64,000 nt of DNA from Carposina sasakii (Eukaryota; Arthropoda; Insecta; Lepidoptera; Carposinidae). The DNA lies in the NCBI GenBank assembly GCA_014607495.2, contig CP053170.1:6944001-7008000 (forward strand), given 5' to 3'. Below are positions 1 through 10,701 of the stretch, piece after piece. The notes under the pieces were generated by a model. The model searched no databases, had not been told where the DNA came from, and saw only the letters and a program-made list of their open reading frames with translations. The number at the start of each line of letters is the position of its first letter. Position 1 is the first letter of the stretch. The position numbers and the translations under genes were made by a program.

Positions 1-592
1 AGAGAAGTGTTTTTATAAATTTATCTTAGTCAATATATTATATATTATAAAATTATTAATAAATAAATGGAAAAAAATTCTTCACCCGAGTGGTATGTTT
101 TATGTTGTAAATTTTTTTCGTCAAATTTTTCAAACTTTTAAACTCCTGTAACTTTGGTATTTACTAACCGATTGGTGTTATTTTTGCACTATTCGGTTTG
201 TATTTGTAATATCTTTCGAATGAAATATAAAAAAATCTGTTTTCGTGTCAGACACTTATTCCCTATTCACGGTCACGTGAACGAAGCTGCGGGCAGCAGC
301 TAGTTATTACAACCGACTAAAATTGAAATGGATTACAGTGCGAGATATTCTACTAGCTCACAACGAGTAACACTCACAGAACTGCTATAAATAACTCCAT
401 TCAATCCACAAACTTATAAAACAATAACATCCAATCCCATTCGCCAAAACATACCAATGTGTAATGTTATTGGAATCTAATATTGATGTAATAACATAGA
501 TTTATTAATATCGTACACGAATACAATTAAAATATGTAGTTACTAAATAAACTATAACATAATATCATAATTATCTAAGTATATCTTTTAAG
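1..592. other. Intergenic AT-rich stretch, no gene seen
   Basis: No coding signal is visible. Around 225-305 there is a short remnant ending in GCGGGCAGCAGCTAGT, which resembles the ends of the dispersed elements at 12.73-12.96 kb and 6.27 kb. The remainder shows nothing I recognise. Confidence 0.5.
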
Positions 593-604
593 GTTCACTT
601 GTTA

Positions 605-890
605 GGGTAGGCAGAGCATTAAGGGCCGATAGAACTACATGGGTGCCATTTCTGACCAATTTTTATTAGGGTATAGTTGAGATGTACAAGTTCTGTTAGT
701 AGTGACAGGTGGTCAGCCCATCGCCTACAAAACACCAAGACCCTCTTGTCCCTCTACTGGCTTGTACAGTATGCCCGGGAAGAGAAGCAGCTGTATTATT
801 GCACGTTATTTATTCACTCCCAGAGCAGCATAGAAGACATAGTGCTCTGCCTACCCCGTAAGGGATAAAGGCGGGATTATATGTATGTAT
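605..890 (-). mobile_element. Short retroposon, family B copy 1, with 12-bp target duplication
   Basis: This is one of six related copies in the window (others near 2.58, 22.4, 26.1, 55.64 and 57.8 kb). The right end carries the family sequence CTCTGCCTACCCCGTAAGGG followed by TATG repeats. It is flanked by identical 12-bp repeats GTTCACTTGTTA at 593-604 and 891-902, as expected for target-primed insertion. The left end carries a truncated inverted copy of the same terminal sequence (GGGTAGGCAGAGC). Relative to the microsatellite end the core is reversed compared with the other copies. No protein is encoded. The short open frame at 677-868 is chance reading through the element. Confidence 0.8.
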
Positions 891-1105
891 GTTCACTTGT
901 TATAGGTAAATGCTGAGGTCCGGCACGAAATGTATGGAATGTCTTATCTAAAATCTAAGTAACACAAATGGTCACGGCGTTATTTTGACGAAGTTATGAT
1001 ACGTCCCTTGCAGTTGTATTTTAAAAGTCATAAAAAAATCATCCTGGATTGAGAAAACAGTGTAACAGAATTAAGGCATAGTACCTATATTTGGTATAAT
1101 CCCTA

Positions 1106-1631
1106 GTGTGTACAGAAGCATAATCACAATGATTTAAGACGACTATCGCTGTATAGTTGGCCGTGTGGTGCCGGCAGAGTAGAGTTGGTACCACCCCTAC
1201 CTGCCCATGGGTATCTTACGAGGCGATTATGGATTTCCGGCGAGGTGGGCAGCAGCGCCTCCTGTACTGACAACATAGTCCGAAAATCACTCTGCGGTCA
1301 CCAACCCGCCTGCTCAGCGTGGTGACTATGGGCAAAACCCCCCTGTGGCATTAGCCTTGTGGCGTGCCCTGGGGGAGGCCTACGTCCAGCAGTGGACTGC
1401 AATAGGCTGAAGAAAAAGATCAATCAATCAATATGTTTATTTGCTCAAATATGTGTATACATGTTATTATTTGTATTTACAGCAAGTATCGCAGTAAAGG
1501 ACCTTGGCCATATACTTAAAATAATTAAAATATTTAAAATAATAGTATTTTATGAAGGATTTCTATGGCCAAGGTCCTTTACAGCGATACTCGTCTAAAA
1601 TCATTGTGATTGTGCTGCTGTACACACTCGT
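1106..1631. mobile_element. Foldback (MITE-like) element split by a LINE tail
   Basis: The left arm at about 1107-1153 (GTGTACAGAAGCATAATCAC onward) is the reverse complement of the right arm at about 1578-1630. A further inner arm pair lies at 1485-1510 and 1566-1591, matching at 25 of 26 positions around AAAGGACCTTGGCCA. The arms are separated by the unrelated LINE tail at 1154-1430. TATCGCTGTA on one side and TATCGCAGTA on the other look like a target duplication made by that insertion. Confidence 0.65.
1154..1430 (+). mobile_element. Non-LTR retrotransposon 3' tail, family A copy 1
   Basis: This is the conserved 3' terminal block of a LINE seen seven times in the window. It runs from GTGTGGTGCCGGCAGAGTAG to the terminal GCAGTGGACTGCAATAGGCT and then a simple-sequence tail (GAA and AATC here; GAT or GAA in other copies). 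Variable trinucleotide tails are typical of CR1/L2-like non-LTR elements. No intact reading frame remains. Confidence 0.65.
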
Positions 1632-2186
1632 TTTATCGGAAAACGCATATCAAATCGCTTATCGAAGAAATAGTGACTAATACTTACATGTTAGATGTAC
1701 CTACCTGTAATGCAATACTCGTACTAAGTAAGTAGGTATTATACTGCATGATGCTATTTCTACCTTTGATTAGGGTTTTATGATTACCTCCTTATGACTT
1801 GAGTTATTTACATAAATCTTTAACAGCCAATTTCTATAACTGATCTTGAGAGATTTTTTGCATATCTCAGATTTAATTTTCAATTGTTGTCATAGTAAAT
1901 TTCGAAATAAGATTTAAAAAAAAACGTTTTATTTTTTTTACCTCTCGTATTGAAATTAGACGTAAGTAATGTTATTTGTTATGATATATGTTAATATCAG
2001 CTGAATTTCGTAAGAGTTGACTAAGATTCTCGGAGCCTGTCTAAGGTATGGGTTAAGAGCTTGTCGGAATCTGGCCCCGCTATGCCAAACGGTGGCTGTA
2101 AGATTTTCTTCGCGAATCTGCTATTCTGACTACCTTACTTGTTGGGAACACAGCCGTATATGTAATAATGTATATGTATGTAAATA
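1632..2186. other. Intergenic, no gene seen
   Basis: AT-rich sequence without a coding signal. Positions 2030-2190 contain degraded pieces of a dispersed SINE-like family (family H), for example GGAACACAGCCGT before a TATG-rich tail. Confidence 0.4.
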
Positions 2187-2461
2187 CAGGGTGTAACAAA
2201 AAGGGTATGTTAAGCGAAAAGCTATGTGAGTAGCCCACTGTTGTGAAGATTCACTACAGTGAGATATCCGCAAAATTTGAGACTCGAAATCACATGTTTA
2301 TTTTTCAAGATTGTATGAAAATTCTTGAAGTATTTAAAAATTCTCCATACTATTGGGAAAAATAAACATGAGATTTCGAGTCTCAAATTTTCAGGAGAGG
2401 TTCTCTACAGTGGGCTCTTCGTATTGCTTTTCGCTTAACATACCCTTTTTGTTACACCCTG
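2187..2461. mobile_element. Palindromic foldback element, family C copy 1
   Basis: About 275 bp. It begins CAGGGTGTAACAAAAAGGGT and ends with the reverse complement ACCCTTTTTGTTACACCCTG. The arms extend inward over most of the element (AAGCGAAAAGC and GCTTTTCGCTT; TGAGACTCGAAATC and GATTTCGAGTCTCA), so a transcript would fold into one long hairpin. No protein is encoded. Other members lie near 11.7, 17.65, 18.43, 40.0 and 42.65 kb. Confidence 0.75.
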
Positions 2462-2528
2462 TTTAAATGTAATTAGCATGAAAATTGTTGATTAACTGAT
2501 ATTTCCACAATAACACTAATGAGAGTCA

Positions 2529-2545
2529 TCAGAGAGAGAGAGAGA
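2529..2545. repeat. (GA)n microsatellite
   Basis: A short uninterrupted run of GA dinucleotides. Confidence 0.8.
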
Positions 2546-2583
2546 ATCTTTATAACGAGTTAAAAGAGCTTAAATAATTGTTA

Positions 2584-2858
2584 TCTTATCAGTCTTCTAT
2601 GCTGCTCTGGGAGTGAAAAAAAAACGTATAATCGTAATACTACAGCTGCTTCTTTTCCCGGACATACTGTACAAGTCAGTAGATGGACAAGAGGGTCTTG
2701 GTGTTTTGTAGGCGATGGGCTGACCACCTGTCACTACTAACCGAACTTGTACATCTCAACTATACCCTCAAAATTGGTCAGATGTGGCGCCATGTGTTTC
2801 TATCGGCCCTTGGTGCTCTGCCTACCCCGTAAGGGATAAAGGCGTGATTATATATATG
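2584..2858 (+). mobile_element. Short retroposon, family B copy 2, with 13-bp target duplication
   Basis: Starts near TCTTCTATGCTGCTCTGGGA and ends GGGATAAAGGCGTGATTATA followed by a TATG-like tail. It is flanked by identical 13-bp repeats TAAATAATTGTTA at 2571-2583 and 2859-2871. The 5' end lacks the terminal inverted block, consistent with 5' truncation. This copy defines the usual orientation of core relative to tail. Confidence 0.8.
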
Positions 2859-3184
2859 TAAATAATTGTTAAACATTAATTGCACAAGTTACAATCAATT
2901 TCAATAACCGATGTTGAGAGATTTTTTGAATTAATCAGATTCAAAAAAAGATGAAGAGTTTCAAATTTTAAAATAAAAAACAGAGATTCTTTTTGATTTC
3001 TAGAATTGAAAATGGGCATTGGTTTGTCTATAAACCTCGGTGGTGAACAGGTGTTCAAAAACAAAGAAAAAAACTGCCATAATTTAATCTAAGCCCACGT
3101 GCAGGGTACGTGAGCCACGTGACTACTGCTTGTTTTGTATATTAAAGGTTCCTTAGACTATAACGGTGTTACATGTGTGGTGCT

Positions 3185-3384
3185 AGATTATCTTATTAGG
3201 CGGCCTATATCCATGGTATATTAGGGTTCTGTACCTAAAGGGCCACAGCAATGGAACCCGAATGATAAAAACCTCATTTATTTCAAGAACAAACCCGGCG
3301 TAAAAATTTTGATCCACTATCACTCTCACGACGACGAATCTAATGATACCTCTCAAGCTCAAATGCGACAAGCTAATCCATTTC
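3185..3384 (-). repeat. Dispersed repeat shared with 46.7 kb
   Basis: The segment CTCAAATGCGACAA with its surroundings recurs near 46,700-46,770, just after the poly(A) of the Jockey element. I see no reliable coding frame and cannot name the family. Confidence 0.4.
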
Positions 3385-3655
3385 ATCATCATCATCATCA
3401 GTCTATTGCAGTCCACTGCTGGACGTAGGCCTCCCCCAGGATACGCCACAAGACTGTAATGGGGGGTATTTGCCCATAGTCACCACGCTGGGCAGACGGG
3501 TTGGTGACCGCAGTTTGTATTTTGGACTATGTTGTCAACACGGGAGGCGCTGCTGCCCACCTCCCGGAATCCCTTAATCGCCTCGTACGATACCCACGGG
3601 CAGACATGGGGTGGTACGAATTCTTCTCTGCCGGCATCACGCGGCCAATTCCATT
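3385..3655 (-). mobile_element. Non-LTR retrotransposon 3' tail, family A copy 2
   Basis: Inverted relative to copy 1. It starts with an ATC trinucleotide run, then the family terminus TATTGCAGTCCACTGCTGGA, and extends to GGCATCACGCGGCC. The open frames that overlap here on both strands are shadows of the repeat. Confidence 0.65.
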
Positions 3656-3870
3656 TATGTTCGTAGAAATATACATACTGGTACATACACTCGAAAACAA
3701 ACCATTTGCCACAAAGAAGAGAGGGAGAGGTAGACCACAAACTACCTGGATGACATGCAAAGGCTTGGCCTAAAAGATGACGATGTTTACCAGCGAAGTG
3801 AATGGCGCCGCATGATTAAGAAAGCTGACCCCGCGTAACGGGAAGAGGCGAGGCCAAAGAAGAAGACACT
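3656..3870 (+). pseudogene. LINE reverse-transcriptase C-terminal relic
   Basis: In one + frame the segment reads KKRGRGRPQTTWMT and, after a small frame change, LGLKDDDVYQRSEWRRMIKK. This is the Arg-rich 'GRPxTxW ... WRxxI' tail found after the RT domain in several insect non-LTR elements. It is broken by frame shifts and a stop (GCGTAA), so it is a dead fragment. Confidence 0.55.
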
Positions 3871-4470
3871 CGAAAACAAACCGGCCGTAAAACTGACGCC
3901 AAATCCTTGGCATCCTTTTCGCAAGAAACCATATTGCTCCGACCCCGTAGATAAGATGATGACAAATACTCAAAAAACATAACCCTCCTTCTGCCGCAGT
4001 CGGGTAAATATGGCTCCTCTTTCCTTGTCATAGATAATCCCGTCCGTGCTTCTGGTTATTCCTATACCGGGATGGGCCCAACACTCATTCCCGCCTCTGC
4101 AACTCCCGTGTGCCAGGATCAACAGAGGCGACCAGAAAAATGCATAACAAAGCATAGAAAATCCTGGGGGACCTAACTAGCGACTATAAAGCATTAAAAC
4201 TAATAGAAAAACAGAATGTGAAGTATGAAGATAGGTATGCTTAATATTACTTTAAGCACTAGCTGACAAATGCTTCTGGTTAGAAAATCATTAGCACCAT
4301 CACATAAGCCTATACTTAGCAGGTTACTAGTTGACGTAGTACCCTGTTAATTAACGACTAAACAGGGTTTAATTAAATTTCTTTATAGACACAAGAGTGT
4401 TTGAGGATCAGCTTGAACCATGGAGTAATTATATTGAGGAGGTTCTAACTATATTTATAGAGGACATAGA
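3871..4470. other. Intergenic repeat debris, no gene seen
   Basis: Positions 4000-4150 resemble, in inverted orientation, a segment near 25.74-25.93 kb (CGCCTCTGCAACTCC and GGAGTTGCAGAGGCG). The remainder shows nothing recognisable. Confidence 0.4.
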
Positions 4471-4479
4471 CAATGATTG

Positions 4480-5040
4480 GTCGAACATCGATCGATGGTA
4501 TACTGGATTAGTCGACATCGATCGAAAATTTCTATCAGACCAATTGATTGATCGTCAACTAATCCATTTTATTTTTATTAGCTAACGCTGTCACCCGCGT
4601 GCTGTCTGTCTACCTGGTCTGATCAAATGGTATCCGTCGACCAATTAAAGCTACTAGACCAGTTGATCACCGTCGACCGACCGACCGGCAATCGATCGAT
4701 AGTCGGCTAGTCGAACGGTATTTGTCAATCAATTAAAGCTGTCAAACCGATCGATCAACGTCGATTTATGACCGATCGAGTGGTCTTGCGACTGCCTTAG
4801 GCGACTTTTCCTATCGCGCTGACGGTCGGCGCTGATGGGTCAATTTGAATGTAGTTACAGGTAGCGTTTTTGAGTCACGCTTGACCGCTCTGCGCTGACG
4901 GCCGTACAAATTGACCCATCAGCGCCGACGGTCAGCGTACGTCAGCGTGACAGAAAAACCCGCCTTAAAGCTATCAAACCAATCGATCGACGTCGATCTA
5001 TGACCGGTCGAGTGGTCTGGTGGTTGCCTTAGTCACGATC
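4480..5040. repeat. GATC/CGATCGAT-rich repeat array with embedded foldback element
   Basis: The words GATCGATC, GTCGAC and CGATCGA recur many times. A unit of about 68 bp (TTAAAGCTGTCAAACCGATC to GACTGCCTTAG) occurs at 4733-4800 and again at 4965-5031 with some changes. Between the two units lies an inserted palindromic element (4801-4964). I cannot assign the array to a known family. Confidence 0.6.
4801..4964. mobile_element. Foldback element with perfect 31-bp arms
   Basis: The arm at 4817-4847 (CGCTGACGGTCGGCGCTGAT onward) is the exact reverse complement of 4907-4937. It sits exactly between two copies of the 68-bp host repeat unit, which suggests insertion at a repeat boundary. No coding capacity. 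Confidence 0.7.
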
Positions 5041-6265
5041 AATCATATGACAACATTTACTATCGTATCGGCTCCATGGTTAAATTGTGTACAAACGTAC
5101 TTACATATTGATACGCGCGAACAATATTGAGACACCTAATATATGTATTTATAGGAAATCGCTTTAAAAGTTTGTTGTGTGCGTATATTTCAAAAATCTA
5201 TACTTTAGGAAAGCTTAGTAACTGTTCCATAATTAATTATCAATCTTCAAAAAGATATTTTGTGTAATTCGTTAGACTACCATTGGAAACCGAAAAGATG
5301 CGGTAGGCTCACGGGAATGGGAATTCTAAAGAATTCGCGAAAAAAGTAATGGGCGACCTCTATATAATAATACACAATAAAAACATAGGAATTGATAACC
5401 TATCTTTTCTTGAAGTCGGTTACAAATGGCCATAGATGCTCTACGACTACAATACGGTTTAAAATAAACCTACTCGCGCCATTTTCACACCATTTATTCA
5501 GCTGAAACAACATCGTCATTACTGAAACACTAAAGTTAATTCCCGCTACACGCTAAACATCTATAGTAATGTTTATTATGCATAGATTGTTAAACTCATT
5601 AAGTCACAAAGCTTTCAGGCTTCAGGACCTGAAGTTGGCACAGGCCGCAACGTGAGTTAGCATAGGCGTCTCACTGTCAAAGGGTTTGCGGGGTGCCAGT
5701 TGCAGCGATTTCAATTTATTTTACAGCAACACCCGGCTTGCACTTCAAAGGGAAAGGTGACTTGTGTTTTAGCAGTCTATTTTATTTATTTAGGTGACTA
5801 CGTGGGACTTAATAGACTAACTAGTGAAAAGTGGGTGTGGTATTGGCACACTTTTGCCAAACCTCTTTGGGGGATAATGGGCGTGACTATATGTATGTAT
5901 GTATTTAATTGGGTCAGCCAAAAACTGTATTTCAAAATGTTACATAGTTAAAGTCACTATTTGAAAGTATAAATATACACAGTCCACAACACTATCCACA
6001 ACAAAATAAGGTGACACAAAATTTGAATTCTACTGTAATAGAAGTGTATGAGTAGGTTGTAAGTTACTCTAAACCACTTGATAAGTTATTTATTTGGGTG
6101 ATATTATACTCTTTTTTTTCATAGTATCATTATAGATGCAAAACGCGAAGACTGAGAGTAGGTATACGATTTTATTAGATTTTGTTCGAAATTTGCTATT
6201 CTATTCAAGTTTCCCCCCTGCATTAAAGCTGTTTTTCAATGTTTCCACCAATAAAATTTATTGCT
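5041..6265. other. Intergenic, no gene seen
   Basis: AT-rich sequence with short repeat scraps. One example is the AATTGATAACCT/GAAGTCGGTT motif at about 5390-5430, which recurs at 14.53-14.57 kb. The 83-codon open frame at 5700-5951 has no recognisable content. Confidence 0.4.
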
Positions 6266-6267
6266 CT

Positions 6268-6480
6268 ACTAGCGGCCGCCCACGACTTCGTACGTGAGAA
6301 AAAGCACTACACCCGTGCGAAACCGGGGCGGGTCCCTAATTATACATGTAAACCTTCCTCTTGAATCACTCTATCTATTAAGAAAACCGCATCAAAATAC
6401 GTTACGTAGTTTTAAAGATCTAAGCATACATACGAGTAGGGACAGACAAACAGCGAGAAGCGACTTTGTTTTATAATATA
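6268..6480 (+). repeat. Dispersed repeat, GCGGCCGCCCACGACTTCGT-type, copy 1
   Basis: Begins CTAGCGGCCGCCCACGACTT and continues through ACATGTAAACCTTCCTCTTG and TTTAAAGATCTAAGCATACA. A second copy at 29.61-29.81 kb shares all these blocks. The GC-rich start resembles the family F element described below, so it is probably a related non-LTR-derived short repeat. Confidence 0.55.
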
Positions 6481-6814
6481 TAGTGATGATGTCGATGAAT
6501 TTGATGGATATGTTATAGTAATGTAGGATAGTTGAAAGGCAGCCGAAGATGGGTCTTACAAAATTGTCTGAGCTACCAGCTCACCAAAACTTGCACCCTA
6601 CCTTACCTCACATATGTGTACGTAGCCTAATTCTAATGCGTTCCAGACCCGCCCCTTCTATGTCCCATTTAGGATGGGCTCCAAACTTTTCCTATAGATA
6701 ACTTATTTATTTATTACCCTCTATATTTAATGGTTATTTAAGACCTGGTTTTATCTTCTCTGGTAACCATTAAAGCGTTTTGCTAAAGATAGTTCTAAAA
6801 TAGTTTTGTGCTGA

Positions 6815-6930
6815 TGCAGGGCTTCAGCTGCAACTCCTTTCGTGGTCGCAAGAGCCGACTAAGGAACTGAGGGTTGTTCGCTCAGGCGTTGAGCTTGCAA
6901 CTTGTTAATGATAATTAACATCTGACAGGT
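6815..6930 (-). repeat. SINE-like dispersed repeat, family H fragment
   Basis: Matches the recurrent block TGATGCAGGGCTTCAGCTGC followed by GACTAAGGAACT and CAACTTGT. The same blocks recur near 7.26, 18.0, 22.25, 23.0, 26.9, 31.5, 32.4, 51.1, 51.7, 53.1, 55.0 and 56.95 kb in both orientations. Confidence 0.5.
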
Positions 6931-6935
6931 GTACA

Positions 6936-7215
6936 TGGTGTTTTTTGATTGTCAACGTTCCCGAATACTACGGAATCTCCTTATCATCACGATAATTTTT
7001 CTCCATGGAAGCATACCTGGGAAATGTCTGGTTCCCAAGATATTAGGGTCCAAAGTTAAGTAAATAGACTGCGTTTTTTTTTTGCATAAATGCACATAGA
7101 TGCGTGTAAGCACATTTTTCTCGGAAAATAATTAAAATCTGGCTATAAGAAAACTGACACAAACACTGGATACTAACGAGTATAAATTTCGCCCGATCAA
7201 GTAATTATTTTTTTA
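6936..7215 (+). mobile_element. Foldback/MITE-like element, family D copy 1 (degraded)
   Basis: Contains the family D blocks GTCAACGTTCCCGAA, CACGATAATTTTTCTCCATG and GAAGCATACCTGGGAA. Three better copies lie at 34.36, 35.04 and 36.50 kb. The right terminus is missing here. Confidence 0.6.
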
Positions 7216-7720
7216 ATTACCATCTTATGCCAACAATATTGCAGATACGTATGTGTACGTAAAATGGGGTAATCAGAACTGCAGGATCCCAAATGAGATC
7301 CCGCAGCCACGTTTACTATGTAAATCATCACGATATATTACGGATTAATATTTTATTATTTCCGCAATCCACAACTGGCTGCGCATATTTATGAGTGTAG
7401 GTATTTAAAAATAAAAAAAGCAACAAAGGCTTGTACAAATAAGCTAGGCTAATGGGAAGTGTCAGTCAAGAAAAGAATTTCGCCATCAACGAAATGTTTC
7501 ATGTAAAACGCGTTTCCGCCCGAGAAACAAAGCATTTTAAAAGGTTCCAACCACGAAGGCGAGAGACGCAGAGGAACTGCCTAAGACAATTACATTTACA
7601 CACATACACTTTACAATATATTACTCTAGTCTCACATTAAAATTCCAAAGTTGTGTAAAGGTCTGCTGTCGTGGAACCTAAGCGATATTATATAAATACA
7701 TAGATAATAAAACACCAAAG

Positions 7721-8150
7721 TCAAGTGAATGCAGTGGAAATGAGAGCATTGAGAAGTATGTGCGGAGTCATTTTGAAAGATAGAATAAGAAATGAGGTAA
7801 ACAGAAAGAAGTGTGGTATAAATGAGGACGTGGTGACGAAGATTGAGAAGGGTATGTTGAGGTGGTTTGGGCATGTGGAGAGGATGAGTGAAAGTAGACT
7901 GACAAAGAAAGTGTACAACGGAAGAGTGGATGGAAGGGTTGGAAGGGGAAGACCTCGCCGGACTTTCACCGATCAAATTGGTGAAATTCTAAAGAAAGGT
8001 CAGGTCAAGAGTACCCTAAGCCGATGAGCGTGCATGATGAATATCATGAAAGTAGATGAAGCGAAAGAGGTGTGTCAGGATCGTAGCAAATGGAGATCTG
8101 TGATCTCTGCCTACCTCTCCGGGAAAACGGCGTAATTATTATGTATGTAT
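7721..8150 (+). pseudogene. LINE reverse-transcriptase C-terminal fragment (dead)
   Basis: The frame from 7725 reads [15 protein letters not shown], then [24 protein letters not shown] and TDQIG. This is the post-RT C-terminal segment typical of insect LINE polyproteins. A TGA at 8025-8027 interrupts it, yet the same frame continues to code KVDEAKEVCQDRSKWRSVIS up to a TAA near 8136, so the stop is a later lesion. The fragment ends in TATG repeats, the expected LINE tail. Only about 135 residues of the original polyprotein remain. Confidence 0.75.
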
Positions 8151-9002
8151 GTATATAGATAATTATAGAAAGATCCTTGACATGGAAACTAAAATCGATA
8201 TTCAACATAAATCAATGTTTGCACTTTGTGCGTACTGGTTTAACTTATAATGATGAATTTTGATATTTAGGTAGAGCAAATCTTAGAAAGGGACGGCATA
8301 GTCTTTTTTGAAGTGATAAAGTTTAATTTGAAAGTCAACAACTTTTCTAAAGGATCAGAAATAAAATGACACATACCTACTTAGATAGACAGCTGTGTTT
8401 CCAAGATGGGATAGCCAAGACTGCAGGATCATGAAAGAAATCCTACCTATATCCAGATTTAAAAGATTAATGACAAATTACTAGGTTATCGCCTAAAACA
8501 ATATCAATATCATGCTGATGTAAATGTGGATTTCTGTGATCTCGTTTTTTTTTGGATTTGCGTTTTATCTATTACTGCCGACTACTTTTTATTTACAATA
8601 ATCTCATATGTACATTAAACCATGTTTGATCGAGTTTTCTACCCAGTCGTCAAAGAGCTCCTTGTGCAATCTGCCAAATCCTCAACATTTCTTTTCCGTG
8701 GCAACACCTACCTATTTCTGGCAATGACATGCGTTTAGTCCGTATTGTAAGCAAACCCTTTTAGTATTCCGTTGATATTGTTAAATAAATACATTAGTAC
8801 TGTTTTTATGACTGCTACATACTTACGTAAGAAGTAATTACTAATATCTGAGATAATTTGTTATTAATTTTTACGGGACCAATGCCTTAGGACCCAAAGT
8901 CAACCTCACCAGCACCCTGCTATTTAACGGATGAGGCTCTGACATTTAACTTTTTAATATTTTTCGTTATGTGAATTATATCACAGTTATATTGGAAAAC
9001 TA
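8151..9002. other. Intergenic, no gene seen
   Basis: AT-rich with a family H scrap near 8400-8500 (GATGGGATAGCCAAGACTGC). No gene visible. Confidence 0.4.
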
Positions 9003-9205
9003 ACGCCTGCGACTCTGTCCGCGTGGACTGCGGAAAAAACAAAATGTTGAAATTATCCGGGATAAAAACATTTTCCCGGGATAAAAAGTAGCCTATATGT
9101 TAAGTGGGACCTGTCACAATATATTCCTGAAAACTGCATCGAAATCGGTTCAGCCGTTTCTGAGATTAGCGTGCACATACATCGATCCGTTACAATTTTA
9201 TTATA
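9003..9205 (+). repeat. Family F dispersed repeat, copy 1 (interrupted)
   Basis: Contains GACTCTGTCCGCGTGGACTG, the ATTATCCGGGATAAAAACAT block, and CGAAATCGGTTCAGCCGTTT. Compared with copies at 16.4, 26.3 and 36.9 kb, its end (TTACAATTTTATTATA) is cut by the TA-flanked transposon at 9206. The expected continuation TATGTATTG reappears at 10700. Confidence 0.7.
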
Positions 9206-10699
9206 TCGCACTAATAATACAATAGTGTTGTAACTCAAAATACATCGAATTTGACATAACACCATATACAAACGTAAAATTTCATTTCCTACAAGTCAAT
9301 GAAACCGTCGTTATAGTAATGCTAAAAACAAGTAAGAGATGGTGCTACAAGACATTGTTGATGATTAACCGACTGTCATAACCCCTCCCGCGCAATATTG
9401 CGTCATCTTTAGTTGCGACCAACATTGAACGGGGAAGGACGCGCAGCTTCGCTTTATCAACGCATTAATTCGCATTGCAACATTATTGGTGAATCAGGTA
9501 TGTAAAATTTATAGTTTTATATTGAATTAATACATTATTGTTGATTTGTGACCTAAAATGAAATTGGTATATTTCTAGTTACTACAGTATTAATGATTTA
9601 CACAAGCGCGATTTTAAAAAATATTTCTAATTACGACATTATTATTGATTAAGTTAGCAATTTTAGACTTGATACAGTTTTGTTGAATAATGCCGATTTG
9701 CCGTTTTTTTTTAATTTTGTTAGTATTCAAAGAATTGTCTAATTGTTATTTACAGTATTTATATCGACGAATTTGAATATGTTACAGCCAAATTAGAAAG
9801 ACACTTACTAATTATGTTATTTTGATAATTTAGAGATGATACACTCTACGTGACATGCGTGCATTGTAGATATTTTACTAACTAGGTAGTATTTGTTTTA
9901 TTTGTAGAATCAGTATGCATCGGGGGATTCGTGGGCGATTACTTGTTGATATGGCGACAAAATGTACCAATCAGGAGAGAGAAGGAGAGGAAAGGGAAAA
10001 TGTTTTATTCACATAGTTTAAATATACGTATGTATGTGGGTAGAGGCATATTTTTAGCTAGATACCTTTTATGTCCTTTTTTGTGCATGCAACTGTTATT
10101 AAGTATAATAACATTAATAACTCAAACATGTTTTTCTTTTGGAGGGTTTATTTTGATTTGTTTTTTATTTCCCAAAACACAAAATGTTATGTTATGTTAC
10201 AAAATGTTACGTTAAGTACAAAATAAGATTTCAATTATCTCTTTTTCAATAAATACACTGATTCATTACCTGATTTTATTTATTAATATCCTAACCTAAA
10301 TCTTAAAAGAGTTGTGATAATAAACGTAAATAAAATTCCGAAACAAGTTTTCAAAATTTTTGTAACTCCAAAAAGGTACTTAGGCCCGTAGGAAAAAAAG
10401 ACAAATTCAAATTATAGTAACTCTAAATAATTCAAAAATAACGACACAACTAAAAATAATATCTTATTTTGATAACTTTCTTCGGGAATATACAGTCTTA
10501 ACTCAAAAAAACTTAAATAATATCATTGCCTGTACTTTTTGAAATGATTGGTAAATGGATAATTACTTTAATTTTACTAATAAAACACATCAAGTATTAA
10601 ATTTTTTATAATCAATAACAGAAAGTGAATAATCAGTTTTTCGTTGATTCTGGAAAAAGTTCCATTTTGAGTTACAACACTATTGTATTATTAGTGCGA
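9206..10699. mobile_element. TA-flanked non-autonomous DNA transposon (Tc1/mariner-like insertion pattern)
   Basis: A 1494-bp unit bounded by inverted repeats of about 36 bp. The left end begins TCGCACTAATAATACAATAG and the right end is its reverse complement, ending TTATTAGTGCGA. A TA dinucleotide flanks each side (9204-9205 and 10700-10701). The uninterrupted pre-insertion sequence can be read from other family F copies, which confirms the borders. No transposase motif is present; the 94-codon frame at 9931-10215 is hydrophobic and unrecognised. A GC-richer block at 9360-9500 ends in a donor-like CAG|GTATGT at about 9496-9504. Confidence 0.75.
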
Positions 10700-10701
10700 T
10701 A

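Noticed and set aside
3183..4155. Many overlapping 60-90 codon frames as genes
   Set aside because: They lie on LINE tails and relics on both strands, several share the same repeat-derived peptide, and none has an independent start or domain.
7725..8027. 100-codon frame as an intact gene
   Set aside because: It is the C-terminal piece of a LINE polyprotein. The coding similarity continues past its stop.
9931..10215. 94-codon frame as a transposase or membrane protein of the TA-flanked element
   Set aside because: Hydrophobic AT-rich reading without catalytic motifs or a family signature.
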